A stretch of 13,332 nucleotides of DNA from an uncultured Fimbriimonadales bacterium (lineage in GTDB: Bacteria > Armatimonadota > Fimbriimonadia > Fimbriimonadales > GBS-DC): contig CALGZO010000191.1 of NCBI GenBank assembly GCA_937934465.1, forward strand, positions 1-13,332, given 5' to 3'. The first letter of the stretch is position 1, and each line of letters starts with the position of its first letter. The notes under the pieces were generated by a model. It was not told where the DNA came from and made no database searches. It saw only the letters and a program-made list of their open reading frames with translations. Positions 1 through 6,446 of the stretch are shown here, piece after piece. The translations under genes and the position numbers were made by a program.

Positions 1-1
1 G

Positions 2-1159
2 TGCGGGTTGTTCACGGGTGGACGGTACGGCAGGCAGCCTGAGCCGACGACAGCGACGCTCCAAACGCACTGGCAGTTGGTGCGCGAGGGCAAATACTAC
101 ACCAGCCCCACGACGCTGGCGAGTTTGGAGCCTGAGGCTCACAGCAAGATTATTGAGTGGCATGATTTGCTGTTGCGCCACCATCATGGGGGTCTTCCCT
201 GCACGATTCACGACCACACGATACGGCATCGTCAGAACCGCGTGTGGAGTAGTTTCACGCGCCATGCGGACGACGGGTACGCCTACGCTGCGCCGAACGA
301 TGTGCCGAAGGGTTTGCCTGCGGTTGTGGCGCGTCGTGAGCAGTATGTGGGTTCACCGCCAGCGGGCGCGCGGGAGCGGATTGTGGGCGGCGAGGTTTAC
401 TACGAGTTGGGATTGCCGATGTCGGGCGCGGGCGTCGTGGTATCGGATGTGGATATGCGCAGCATTCACGGGGTGCGGATGGCGTGGGAGTCGGCGGTTG
501 CCGAGATGCGCGCGCTGGGTTTCCCCGATGCACACGGCGGCGAGCAGTACCGACTGGTGATCTCGCCGAACCTCCTCACAGGCGGGCCTGCGGTGTGGCG
601 CGTGCTGAAAGAGATTGGGTATGAGTTGGCGCGGGCGTATCTTGGTGTGAGCAACGCTACGCTTGCGCCTGCGGAGTTTGATGTGAACCCTGCGGTGCGT
701 ATCTTTGAGGGGTTGCATACGGTTAACGATTTGGGTTGGGATCCTGGCGCAACGACGGGCGGTACTTTTGGGTTGTATCATCCCACCCAATCGGCGAACG
801 CGACGAGCGTTTGGGGGTTAGACTTGTCCACCGATGTTGCAGGCGTTTGGGCGACGGATGTTGTGCAGGCAGGCAAGCGTGCGTATCGTCGGTATGTGGG
901 GCTGGCGACGGAGCGTTGGTTGCGTGGGGTTTGCACGCTGGAGAGTTTGAACGGGGCGCATCCGCCGAGCATGCTGAGTTGGGCAGACCCTGTGGATCCT
1001 CTGCGTCCGATAGACTGGAACGACCCTGCGTTGCGCATCAACTTTCTGTTGGAGGTTGCGTGGAACTTGGAGCGTGTGGCGCGTGTATTGGACGGTTATG
1101 TTCGTTTCGGTACGGTTCGTGAGTATGTTCGGTTGCGTGAGGTTGTGTTTGGTTGGTGA
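2..1159 (+). CDS. Unrecognised protein, 5' end outside window
   Basis: I do not recognise this protein. The frame is open to the left edge (the codons at 2-7 read Cys-Gly before the TTG at 8), so the N-terminus is probably missing; about 385 residues are visible. It ends with TGA, 33 nt before the convergent FkbM gene. There is no signal peptide or membrane segment in the visible part. A His-rich stretch (RHHHGGLPCTIHDHTIRHRQ) lies near residue 60. The central part runs from a strand-rich 'GGEVYYELGLPMSGAGVVVS' through a long helix to 'EQYRLVISPNLL', which faintly recalls the spine helix and P-domain of HK97-type capsid proteins and encapsulins. That resemblance is weak and could be chance. 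Codon use differs from neighbouring plus-strand genes: valine GTT/GTG, arginine CGT and leucine TTG dominate, against C-ending codons in uxs and aroQ. This would fit a transferred gene. Alternatives include a phage structural protein or a lineage-specific protein. Confidence 0.7.
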   Translation, partial: CGLFTGGRYGRQPEPTTATLQTHWQLVREGKYYTSPTTLASLEPEAHSKIIEWHDLLLRHHHGGLPCTIHDHTIRHRQNRVWSSFTRHADDGYAYAAPNDVPKGLPAVVARREQYVGSPPAGARERIVGGEVYYELGLPMSGAGVVVSDVDMRSIHGVRMAWESAVAEMRALGFPDAHGGEQYRLVISPNLLTGGPAVWRVLKEIGYELARAYLGVSNATLAPAEFDVNPAVRIFEGLHTVNDLGWDPGATTGGTFGLYHPTQSANATSVWGLDLSTDVAGVWATDVVQAGKRAYRRYVGLATERWLRGVCTLESLNGAHPPSMLSWADPVDPLRPIDWNDPALRINFLLEVAWNLERVARVLDGYVRFGTVREYVRLREVVFGW

Positions 1160-1192
1160 CACGCCTCGCCCATCCGCGAGAACATTCAAACG

Positions 1193-2005
1193 CTACCCGA
1201 CACTCGACAAATGCGCGGGAACACAGTACCACAAGTTGCCGTGCTCGTGCAGGTTCTCGGCGGTGATGGCTACGCCGTTCACCGCCGTAATCGCGTATCC
1301 GTAGTGGCTCAACAAATCGTGAATTTGTCTCCAGGTTATCGCTCTTTCTTCGGCGGATGCTCCGTGCAGCTCTAAAAACATGGCGGGTCGCGCGTGTTCT
1401 ATGAGGCGTTGTGCGCCTTGTAGTACTTGATACTCAAATCCTTCCACATCGATCTTGACGAAGTTCGGTAGAGGCAGCTGCTCGCGTTCGACAAGCACAT
1501 CCAAGGGGACAACTTCCACAGAAAAGGTTTGCATGCGATACTCCTTCTGGTAGCCCTGTGCCATATCTCTGCGTAGCGTGGCGATTCCCGACGCTTCAGG
1601 CGCGTAGCATATTTCTGCACGCCCTTCGGAGTTGCCCAAAGCGAGCTCATAAACGCGCGCATTTTGGAGACGATTGATGCGCAAGTTCTCCTTGAGTCGT
1701 TTCGCAGTGGGCGGCGTAGGTTCGAACGCCACGACCAATCCTTGTGCGCCTGCCCAGCGTGCGAAAAAGAGCGTGGTAATGCCGATATTTGCGCCGATGT
1801 CGTAAATGACCTTGCCTGCAAGCGTCGGCGCAATCGCTTCGAGCAAGGCGGACTCTTTCGGCGTCGGTTTCGGCAGGAACTGGAAGCCGCCCTTGAGACG
1901 CATCCCCTTTGCCAGCCCACTGCGCGCAGTGTAGACCCATCGGTCAGAAAGAGGCTTGAGGGCAGACTTCAAAACTGCCCTGAGCCAGCGTTTCACCTGC
2001 TTCAT
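1193..2005 (-). CDS. FkbM family SAM-dependent methyltransferase
   Basis: This 270-residue protein belongs to the FkbM/Methyltransf_21 family, which usually O-methylates sugars or other small acceptors in glycan and natural-product pathways; the acceptor here cannot be read from sequence. The SAM-binding motif I is YDIGANIG (residues 68-75), followed by the acidic strand 'VVAFEPTP' (92-98), and the family signature KIDVEGFE is at 184-191 with LELHG at 211-215. Length is normal. I chose the ATG at 2005 (MKQVKRW). A TTG 27 nt upstream would add nine residues with no homology value, although it has an AGGA just before it. It lies 85 nt downstream of the NAD-dependent epimerase on the same strand, so the two are probably co-transcribed and act on the same glycan. 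No signal peptide is seen, so it is cytoplasmic. Confidence 0.88.
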   Translation of the reverse strand: MKQVKRWLRAVLKSALKPLSDRWVYTARSGLAKGMRLKGGFQFLPKPTPKESALLEAIAPTLAGKVIYDIGANIGITTLFFARWAGAQGLVVAFEPTPPTAKRLKENLRINRLQNARVYELALGNSEGRAEICYAPEASGIATLRRDMAQGYQKEYRMQTFSVEVVPLDVLVEREQLPLPNFVKIDVEGFEYQVLQGAQRLIEHARPAMFLELHGASAEERAITWRQIHDLLSHYGYAITAVNGVAITAENLHEHGNLWYCVPAHLSSVG

Positions 2006-2066
2006 AGAAATAGGGTACGACTCGTGACGCAATTATCCTGCTTATCTCACTCACGAACTATTAGCG

Positions 2067-2112
2067 TAGCGTGTCCCACACGATTAGTCGCTATGGGCGT
2101 ATAGTCATAGCG
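2067..2112. repeat. Two small hairpins between epimerase and FkbM gene
   Basis: CGTGT-ccc-ACACG forms a 5-bp stem at 2070-2082. CGCTATG (2089-2095) pairs perfectly with CATAGCG (2106-2112) over a 10-nt loop and covers the epimerase stop codon. The octamer TAGCGTGT occurs twice, at 2067 and 2108. There is no T-tract, so a strong terminator is unlikely. An RNA structure that attenuates transcription or protects the message between the two genes is possible. Confidence 0.35.
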
Positions 2113-3179
2113 TGTGCGCGTCTCTTCCGTCCGCCCAGCAGCCATTTGAAGACCTTCAGCGCGCCCTGTTCCCACGCCACGCGGTGCGTTACGCCCACGC
2201 CGACCTCCAGTCCTGACGCATGCTCTAAGTACCATTCATACGAGCGAATCAATGCCTCTGCGTTGCTGTAGCGCGCGCTCCACCCCAACTTCTCCTTCGC
2301 TTTAGCGACCGACACGAACGAGTCTTTATCGGCGGTTTCGTAGACCCACTTGTAGAGCGGCGATAGTTTCAACGCCTCCAGCACGCGCAGCACCAGCTTC
2401 ACCAGCCCTGCAGGCGTACCCATCGGGCGTGCGCCCGACTCCGCGAAGTCGCACAACGCTTGAATGTCCTCACGCACGGTCTGGAACCGCTCCGCGCCGA
2501 TGTTGAAGGTATTGTTTGCCTTGTCCGCCTCCACCGTGCAGACGCGCCAGTACGCCTCCGCCAGATCGGTGACTTCCAGGAGTTGGTAGCGGTTGCGCCC
2601 GTTGCCAATCATCGGGATGCGCGCCCCCGACTCCACCCAGTCATAGAGGATTTGAAACACGCCCAGCCGCGCCTGCCCGATGAAGGTCTTGGGGCGGATG
2701 ATGGGCACGATGTGTCCCTTCTGCCGAAACTCCTCGCACACCCGCTCGGCTTGGATTTTGCTCTCGCCGTAGGGACCGACGCCAATCATCGGGTCGGTCT
2801 CTTCGATGGGGTGCTTGATGGGCACGCCGTAGACAGCGGTGGAAGAGACATGCGCCACGCGCTCCACGCCCGCGCGGAACGCCTCCTCCAGCACGGTGCG
2901 CGTGCCTTGTACATTCACACTGAAGATGTCTTCGCGTTTCCACAGGGGCAGCGCCGCCGCGCCGTGAATGACCCAGCGTGGGCGCGCCGCTTCCATTGCC
3001 GCGCGTACTTGCTCGCGGTTGCGCACATCGCCTTGGTAGAACTCGGTTCCTGCAGGGTATTCGCTCTCTTCGTAGGGGGCGATATCCAACAGGGCTATTC
3101 CCACACCTCTGTCGGCAAAGTGATGCGCCAGGTGATAGCCCAGAAACCCTGCGCCTCCTGTAATCAGCACTTTGTCCAT
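2091..3179 (-). CDS. NAD-dependent epimerase/dehydratase (extended SDR)
   Basis: The product is 362 residues long and is an extended short-chain dehydrogenase of the nucleotide-sugar epimerase/dehydratase class. The N-terminal Rossmann motif TGGAGFLG is at residues 7-14, the Ser/Thr segment HVSSTAVYG at 110-118, and the catalytic YxxxK is Y137-GES-K141. The region from about 225 on (LLEVTDLAEAYWRVC, NTFNIGAERFQTVREDI) is the usual substrate-binding half. The last 45 or so residues (…WLLGGRKRRAHAMTIRP) are basic and not typical of the core fold. The substrate cannot be assigned; a UDP-sugar or a 3-beta-HSD-like substrate are both possible. I chose the ATG at 3179 because the TGGAGFLG motif must sit near the N-terminus; an upstream extension would add residues over the promoter. 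There is no Shine-Dalgarno sequence, and a GGTACAAT box ends 9 nt before the ATG. It is divergent from uxs and upstream of the FkbM gene, which suggests surface-glycan synthesis. Confidence 0.88.
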   Translation of the reverse strand: MDKVLITGGAGFLGYHLAHHFADRGVGIALLDIAPYEESEYPAGTEFYQGDVRNREQVRAAMEAARPRWVIHGAAALPLWKREDIFSVNVQGTRTVLEEAFRAGVERVAHVSSTAVYGVPIKHPIEETDPMIGVGPYGESKIQAERVCEEFRQKGHIVPIIRPKTFIGQARLGVFQILYDWVESGARIPMIGNGRNRYQLLEVTDLAEAYWRVCTVEADKANNTFNIGAERFQTVREDIQALCDFAESGARPMGTPAGLVKLVLRVLEALKLSPLYKWVYETADKDSFVSVAKAKEKLGWSARYSNAEALIRSYEWYLEHASGLEVGVGVTHRVAWEQGALKVFKWLLGGRKRRAHAMTIRP

Positions 3180-3188
3180 CACGGGGAA

Positions 3189-3196
3189 ATTGTACC
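3189..3196 (-). promoter_or_regulatory. Candidate -10 promoter element of the epimerase gene
   Basis: On the minus strand the sequence is AGGTACAATTT, containing TACAAT, one mismatch from the -10 consensus. Only 9 nt separate it from the ATG at 3179, so transcription would begin at or within about three bases of the start codon. No convincing -35 box lies 16-18 nt upstream. It forms one arm of the inverted repeat described for 3191-3227. Confidence 0.5.
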
Positions 3197-3227
3197 TACT
3201 CTGTAAGGCGAGATGTCGTAAGGTACA
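3191..3227. promoter_or_regulatory. Inverted repeat in the divergent promoter region
   Basis: TGTACCT (3191-3197) and AGGTACA (3221-3227) are perfect reverse complements 23 nt apart. Each arm overlaps one of the two divergent candidate -10 boxes. The symmetry may simply reflect the same extended -10 motif on opposite strands, or it may be a regulator site controlling both genes. Confidence 0.4.
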
Positions 3228-3229
3228 CT
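3222..3229 (+). promoter_or_regulatory. Candidate -10 promoter element of uxs
   Basis: GGTACACT contains TACACT (4 of 6 matches to TATAAT). A start of transcription near 3236 would give a leader of about 20 nt that contains the GGAGG ribosome binding site at 3242-3246. No good -35 hexamer is visible. Confidence 0.45.
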
Positions 3230-3256
3230 TCAGTAGCCGTTGGAGGAAACGCACAA

Positions 3257-4207
3257 ATGCCAAGAGCAGTGGTGACAGGCGGCGCAGGGTTCATCGGCTC
3301 GCACCTAACCGACCGATTGCTTGCCGAGGGTTGGCAGGTTGTGGTGGTCGACAACCTCATCACAGGCAGGTTGGAGAACATTCAGCACCTGCTGGAGCGC
3401 GACGATTTCCAGTTCGTCCAGCGCGATGTGTGTGAGCCGTTCGAGATTGAGGGAGCGGTGGACTATGTGTTCCACTTAGCCTCGACCGCCAGCCCTGTGG
3501 ATTTTGTGAAGCATCCGCTGGAGACCCTGCGCGTCGGCTCCTACGGCACGGAGAACGCGCTGCAGCTCGCGCTATGCAAAGGCGCGAAGTTCCTGTTCAG
3601 CTCCACTTCGGAGGTGTACGGCGACCCGCAGGTGCATCCGCAATCGGAGACCTATTGGGGGAATGTGAACCCGATTGGCGTGCGCGGCGTCTACGATGAG
3701 GCGAAGCGATACGCCGAATCGCTGGTGATGGCGTATCACCGCTACAAAGGCGCGGATACGCGCATCGTGCGCATTTTCAACACTTTCGGCGAGCGCATGC
3801 GCCTCGATGACGGGCGCGTCGTGCCGAATTTCGTCTGTCAAGCGCTGCGCGGCGAACCCATCACTGTCTATGGCGACGGCAGCCAAACGCGCAGCTTCGG
3901 CTATGTGGCAGACCTCATCGAGGGCATCTGGCGACTGGCGCACACCGACTATCACGAGCCTGTCAACATCGGCAACCCCGAAGAGCGCACGATTCTGGAG
4001 TTCGCGCAAATCATCAAACGCCTTACCAACAGCGACAGCCCGATTGTGTTCACCGAGTTCTTTACGCCCGACGACCCGAAACAGCGTTGCCCCGACATCA
4101 CACGGGCGCAACAGGTGCTTGGCTGGACGCCCCAGACCACGCTGGAGGAAGGGCTGCGCCGCACGATTGACTACTTCCGCGAGCGGGTGCGCGCCCCTGC
4201 GGTATAA
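3257..4207 (+). CDS. uxs: UDP-glucuronate decarboxylase (UDP-xylose synthase)
   Basis: This 316-residue extended SDR converts UDP-glucuronate to UDP-xylose using a bound NAD, supplying xylose for surface glycans. TGGAGFIGSHL at residues 7-17 binds NAD. The signature stretch typical of UXS enzymes is complete: HLAS-ASPVD near 73-82, then 'STSEVYGDP' at 116-124 followed by HPQSETYWGNVNPIG, and the catalytic Y146-DEA-K150 with R151. TRSFGYVADL and NIGNPEE follow as expected. Length matches soluble bacterial UXS. The ATG at 3257 has GGAGG at 3242-3246, 10 nt away. It runs divergently from the NAD-dependent epimerase, and aroQ starts 8 nt after its stop codon. Closely related dTDP-glucose dehydratases lack the YWGNVNPIG stretch, so I favour UXS strongly. 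Confidence 0.92.
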   Translation: MPRAVVTGGAGFIGSHLTDRLLAEGWQVVVVDNLITGRLENIQHLLERDDFQFVQRDVCEPFEIEGAVDYVFHLASTASPVDFVKHPLETLRVGSYGTENALQLALCKGAKFLFSSTSEVYGDPQVHPQSETYWGNVNPIGVRGVYDEAKRYAESLVMAYHRYKGADTRIVRIFNTFGERMRLDDGRVVPNFVCQALRGEPITVYGDGSQTRSFGYVADLIEGIWRLAHTDYHEPVNIGNPEERTILEFAQIIKRLTNSDSPIVFTEFFTPDDPKQRCPDITRAQQVLGWTPQTTLEEGLRRTIDYFRERVRAPAV

Positions 4208-4208
4208 T
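4201..4208 (+). promoter_or_regulatory. Consensus -10 box overlapping the uxs stop codon, for aroQ
   Basis: GGTATAAT contains a perfect TATAAT at 4203-4208; its internal TAA (4205-4207) is the uxs stop codon. The aroQ ATG begins 8 nt after the box ends, where a transcript from this box would begin. No Shine-Dalgarno sequence lies between them, which fits a leaderless aroQ transcript. No clear -35 box is present. Confidence 0.55.
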
Positions 4209-4215
4209 CGCGCCG

Positions 4216-4662
4216 ATGCCCAAGATACTGCTCCTGAACGGACCCAACTTGAACCTGCTGGGCGAGCGCGAGCCAGCAATCTACGGCACTGCGACGCTGG
4301 AGCAGGTGGCGGCGCGCGCCGCCACGCTCGCGCAGTCGCTGGGGCTGGAACTGCGCCATCTGCAATCGAACCACGAAGGCGCGCTGATAGACGCTCTGCA
4401 CGATGCACGCGCTTGGGCAAGCGGCGTAATCCTAAACGCAGGCGCATATACCCACACCAGTATCGCCTTGCGCGACGCCATTCAAGCCGTTCAACTGCCC
4501 GTAATCGAGGTGCACCTGAGCAACATCCACGCCCGCGAGCCGTTCCGACACACCTCGCTGATTGCACCCGTCTGCGTCGGGCAAATCACAGGCTTCGGCG
4601 CGGAGAGCTATCTGCTCGCTGTGCAGGCGATGGCGTTCCTCCTCCAACGCCAGCAGGTATAA
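4216..4662 (+). CDS. aroQ: 3-dehydroquinate dehydratase, type II
   Basis: The 148-residue product catalyses the third step of the shikimate pathway, dehydrating 3-dehydroquinate to 3-dehydroshikimate. Type II hallmarks are all present: the N-terminal LLLNGPNLNLLGEREPAIYG with the catalytic Tyr23, the substrate-binding ILNAGAYTHTS (residues 72-82), the EVHLSNIHAREPFRHTS block (98-114) with the general acid His100 and Arg111. Size is exactly that of the dodecameric cytoplasmic family. The ATG at 4216 is fixed by the conserved N-terminus and has no ribosome binding site; a consensus -10 box lies 7 nt upstream. It sits between uxs and the aldolase on the same strand with gaps of 8 and 21 nt, so read-through transcription is also likely. 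Confidence 0.96.
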   Translation: MPKILLLNGPNLNLLGEREPAIYGTATLEQVAARAATLAQSLGLELRHLQSNHEGALIDALHDARAWASGVILNAGAYTHTSIALRDAIQAVQLPVIEVHLSNIHAREPFRHTSLIAPVCVGQITGFGAESYLLAVQAMAFLLQRQQV

Positions 4663-4663
4663 T
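4656..4663 (+). promoter_or_regulatory. Consensus -10 box overlapping the aroQ stop codon, for the aldolase gene
   Basis: GGTATAAT again holds a perfect TATAAT at 4658-4663 with the aroQ stop TAA (4660-4662) inside it, the same arrangement as at 4201-4208. Transcription from it would start near 4670 and include the GAGGTGG ribosome binding site at 4674-4680. Confidence 0.5.
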
Positions 4664-4683
4664 CACAGGTAGAGAGGTGGACT

Positions 4684-5616
4684 ATGATGACGGCAACGCC
4701 GACGAAACGGCTCTCCCTGAGCGATTTGACGCACTTGAACACAGGCAAACGCACGCGCCTGTACCGCATGATGTATAAGTACGGTCTGCAGAACGGCACG
4801 CTGATGGTGTTGCCCTACGATCAAGGGCTGGAACACGGTCCGCGCGACTTTTTCCCGTATCCCCCCTCGGGCGACCCCGACTACATCTGTCGCTTAGCCA
4901 TCGATTTGGGCTTCTCGGCAGTGGCGTTCCAGTATGGCATCGCCGAGAAGTACCTGGCGAAGTACGCAGGCAAGATACCGCTCATCTTGAAGTTGAACGG
5001 CAAGACGGAAATCCCTTCGGACGCGCATGCGCTGTCGCCGCTGAACTCGCGCGTGGAGGACGCCGTGCGACTGGGCGCGGACGCCGTCGGCTACACGCTC
5101 TATGTCGGCTCGCCGCGCCAAGATGAGGACTTCCAGCAGCTGCTGGAGGTGCGCGCCGCCGCCGAAGCGTACGGCATGCCTTTGATTATCTGGGCGTATC
5201 CGCGCGGCGAGGCGGTGCAAGCCAAAGGCGGGCGCGATAGCCTGTGGGCAGTGGACTACGCCGCACGCACCGCCGCCGAGCTCGGCGCAGACATCGTGAA
5301 GATCAACTTCCCCAAACTCGCGCCCCCCGAAGAGCGCGCTAAGCACCCCAAGCCCTACAACGAACTCGAAGAGAACGACGAGCAACGCATCCAGCGCGTG
5401 GTCGGCTCGGCGGTGAACACCTTCGTACTGCTGTCGGGCGGCGAGAAGGGCAACGACGCCGATGTGCTGAGCAAGGTGCGTCTATCGATGGAGGCGGGCG
5501 CGATTGGCTTAATCTTCGGGCGCAATATCTGGCAGCGTCCTTATGAGGAAGCCGCGCGCCTCGTGGAGCAGATTCAGAACATTATGCGCGATTACGGGCG
5601 ACCTGAGCCTGCCTGA
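4684..5616 (+). CDS. fbaB: Class I fructose-bisphosphate aldolase, DhnA/FbaB type
   Basis: The 310-residue product is a class I (Schiff-base) aldolase of the archaeal DhnA type, cleaving fructose 1,6-bisphosphate in glycolysis or making it in gluconeogenesis. Recognisable blocks are LPYDQGLEHGPRDFF (43-57, Asp46), GKIPLILKLNGKTE (96-109), IIWAYPRGEAV (168-178), ADIVKINFPK with the Schiff-base Lys206, the phosphate-binding LLSGGEKGNDADVL, and GLIFGRNIWQRP near the C-terminus. The start is one of two adjacent ATGs (4684, 4687). The GAGGTGG at 4674-4680 is only 3 nt from the first and 6 nt from the second, so translation may really begin at 4687. The 3' end overlaps the convergent ZnuA-like gene by 25 nt. 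A consensus -10 box spans the preceding aroQ stop codon. Confidence 0.94.
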   Translation: MMTATPTKRLSLSDLTHLNTGKRTRLYRMMYKYGLQNGTLMVLPYDQGLEHGPRDFFPYPPSGDPDYICRLAIDLGFSAVAFQYGIAEKYLAKYAGKIPLILKLNGKTEIPSDAHALSPLNSRVEDAVRLGADAVGYTLYVGSPRQDEDFQQLLEVRAAAEAYGMPLIIWAYPRGEAVQAKGGRDSLWAVDYAARTAAELGADIVKINFPKLAPPEERAKHPKPYNELEENDEQRIQRVVGSAVNTFVLLSGGEKGNDADVLSKVRLSMEAGAIGLIFGRNIWQRPYEEAARLVEQIQNIMRDYGRPEPA

Positions 5617-6347
5617 ACCAGCGCGTTCACCAGCCCTGCGAACCGCGCGAAGTAGTCGTGCGCCGCGTCGGGCGTCTCCAGCGTGTCGGCAAGCACGAGC
5701 GGGACGCCCAGCGTGCGCGCGACGGTCGCTCCGATGTCCGACGGCTCGCTGCTCAGCACCATCGCCGCGCCTGCGCGCCGACCTTGCTCAATCGCTGCGC
5801 GGAGGTGTTGCAGGCTGGGCGGGCGTTCGTGATCGGGCTGCAAACTGCCCAGCGAGCGCATGCCGAGCTGCCGTGTGAGGGGGCGATAGGCGTCATGCAC
5901 CGCAAGATATGCCATCCCCTGCAACGCGCTACGCGCCTCGCGCACGCGCCGCTCCAGCTGAAGAATCTGCAGTTGCGTGCGCGCCCACGCCTGACGCTGC
6001 GCCGCGCCCGCTAACCCGTCCTCGCGCGCCCAGCGGAGCGACTGCGCACAACTCTGACGCACATAGCGCAGGTCTAACCAGATATGCAGGTCGTCTGGCG
6101 GCGGTTGGAGATGGTTCACCAGCAAGCTGATGGGGACCCGCCGACCGAGCGCGCGTCCCAACGCCTCCAGATAGCCCTCCAGCCCGCCCCCGACAGCTAT
6201 CACGCGCTTGGCATGCAGCGACTGCCGCACCATGCGCACGCTCAGCGGCGTCTCATGGGCGTCTGCGCTGCGTGGCTGTATCGTCGCGACAGGCAACGCC
6301 AACGCACGCAGCCAATCGGCGACTACACTGAGAGTTGCGACATACAT
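5592..6347 (-). CDS. ZnuA-like metal-binding protein lacking a signal peptide
   Basis: This 251-residue product resembles the periplasmic zinc/manganese-binding subunit of ABC transporters (ZnuA/TroA, cluster A-I). It keeps the expected ligand blocks in order: SADAHETPLS (cf. G-x-DPH-x-x-x-PS), PDDLHIWLDLRYV (cf. DPHxWLDP), YLAVHDAYRPLTRQLGM (cf. HxAFxYFxxxYG) and SSEPSDIGATVARTLGVP (the acidic ligand region). The protein begins directly at the mature first strand, MYVATLSVVADWLRAL; no export signal or lipobox precedes it. Reading upstream in frame, the only earlier start is a GTG at 6386 inside a palindrome, and no hydrophobic segment appears before a stop. The His-rich metal loop is also absent. 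It could be a cytoplasmic metal-binding protein, or a truncated and decaying gene. No transporter ATPase or permease is adjacent. It is convergent with, and overlaps, the aldolase gene. Confidence 0.7.
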   Translation of the reverse strand: MYVATLSVVADWLRALALPVATIQPRSADAHETPLSVRMVRQSLHAKRVIAVGGGLEGYLEALGRALGRRVPISLLVNHLQPPPDDLHIWLDLRYVRQSCAQSLRWAREDGLAGAAQRQAWARTQLQILQLERRVREARSALQGMAYLAVHDAYRPLTRQLGMRSLGSLQPDHERPPSLQHLRAAIEQGRRAGAAMVLSSEPSDIGATVARTLGVPLVLADTLETPDAAHDYFARFAGLVNALVQAGSGRP

Positions 6348-6359
6348 ATAACTAACTGC

Positions 6360-6416
6360 GGTGCGACGACATTCCTGTCGTCGCACCCAAGCGTCTCCTA
6401 ACGGCGAGAACGCCGT
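6360..6416. repeat. Strong palindrome and second hairpin (REP-like)
   Basis: GGTGCGACGAC (6360-6370) and GTCGTCGCACC (6377-6387) form a perfect 11-bp stem over a 6-nt loop. A second stem ACGGCG-agaa-CGCCGT lies at 6401-6416. No T-tract follows on either strand, so this is not a standard terminator. The pair fills most of the gap between the stop codon of the secreted-protein gene and the start of the ZnuA-like gene. It has the look of a dispersed intergenic palindrome, but only one copy is present in the window. Confidence 0.55.
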
Positions 6417-6446
6417 CGCGCCAAGCCACGAGAGTTCTATGAATGG

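Noticed and set aside
2006..2032. TTG-initiated extension of the FkbM gene
   Set aside because: It adds nine residues with no family match; the ATG at 2005 gives a normal N-terminus, though the choice is not certain.
2033..2090. Possible tRNA or riboswitch in the gap after the NAD-dependent epimerase
   Set aside because: The small hairpins do not form a cloverleaf or any riboswitch core I recognise.
2460..3206. 248-residue open frame on the plus strand
   Set aside because: It is antisense to the NAD-dependent epimerase, which has complete SDR motifs; the antisense product has low-complexity composition and no recognisable motif.
3572..4567. 331-residue open frame on the minus strand
   Set aside because: It runs antisense across uxs and aroQ, both clearly real, and has an Arg/Ala-rich shadow composition.
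6348..6386. GTG-initiated extension of the ZnuA-like gene
   Set aside because: It is made largely of the palindrome and encodes a basic, non-hydrophobic stretch that cannot serve as a signal peptide.
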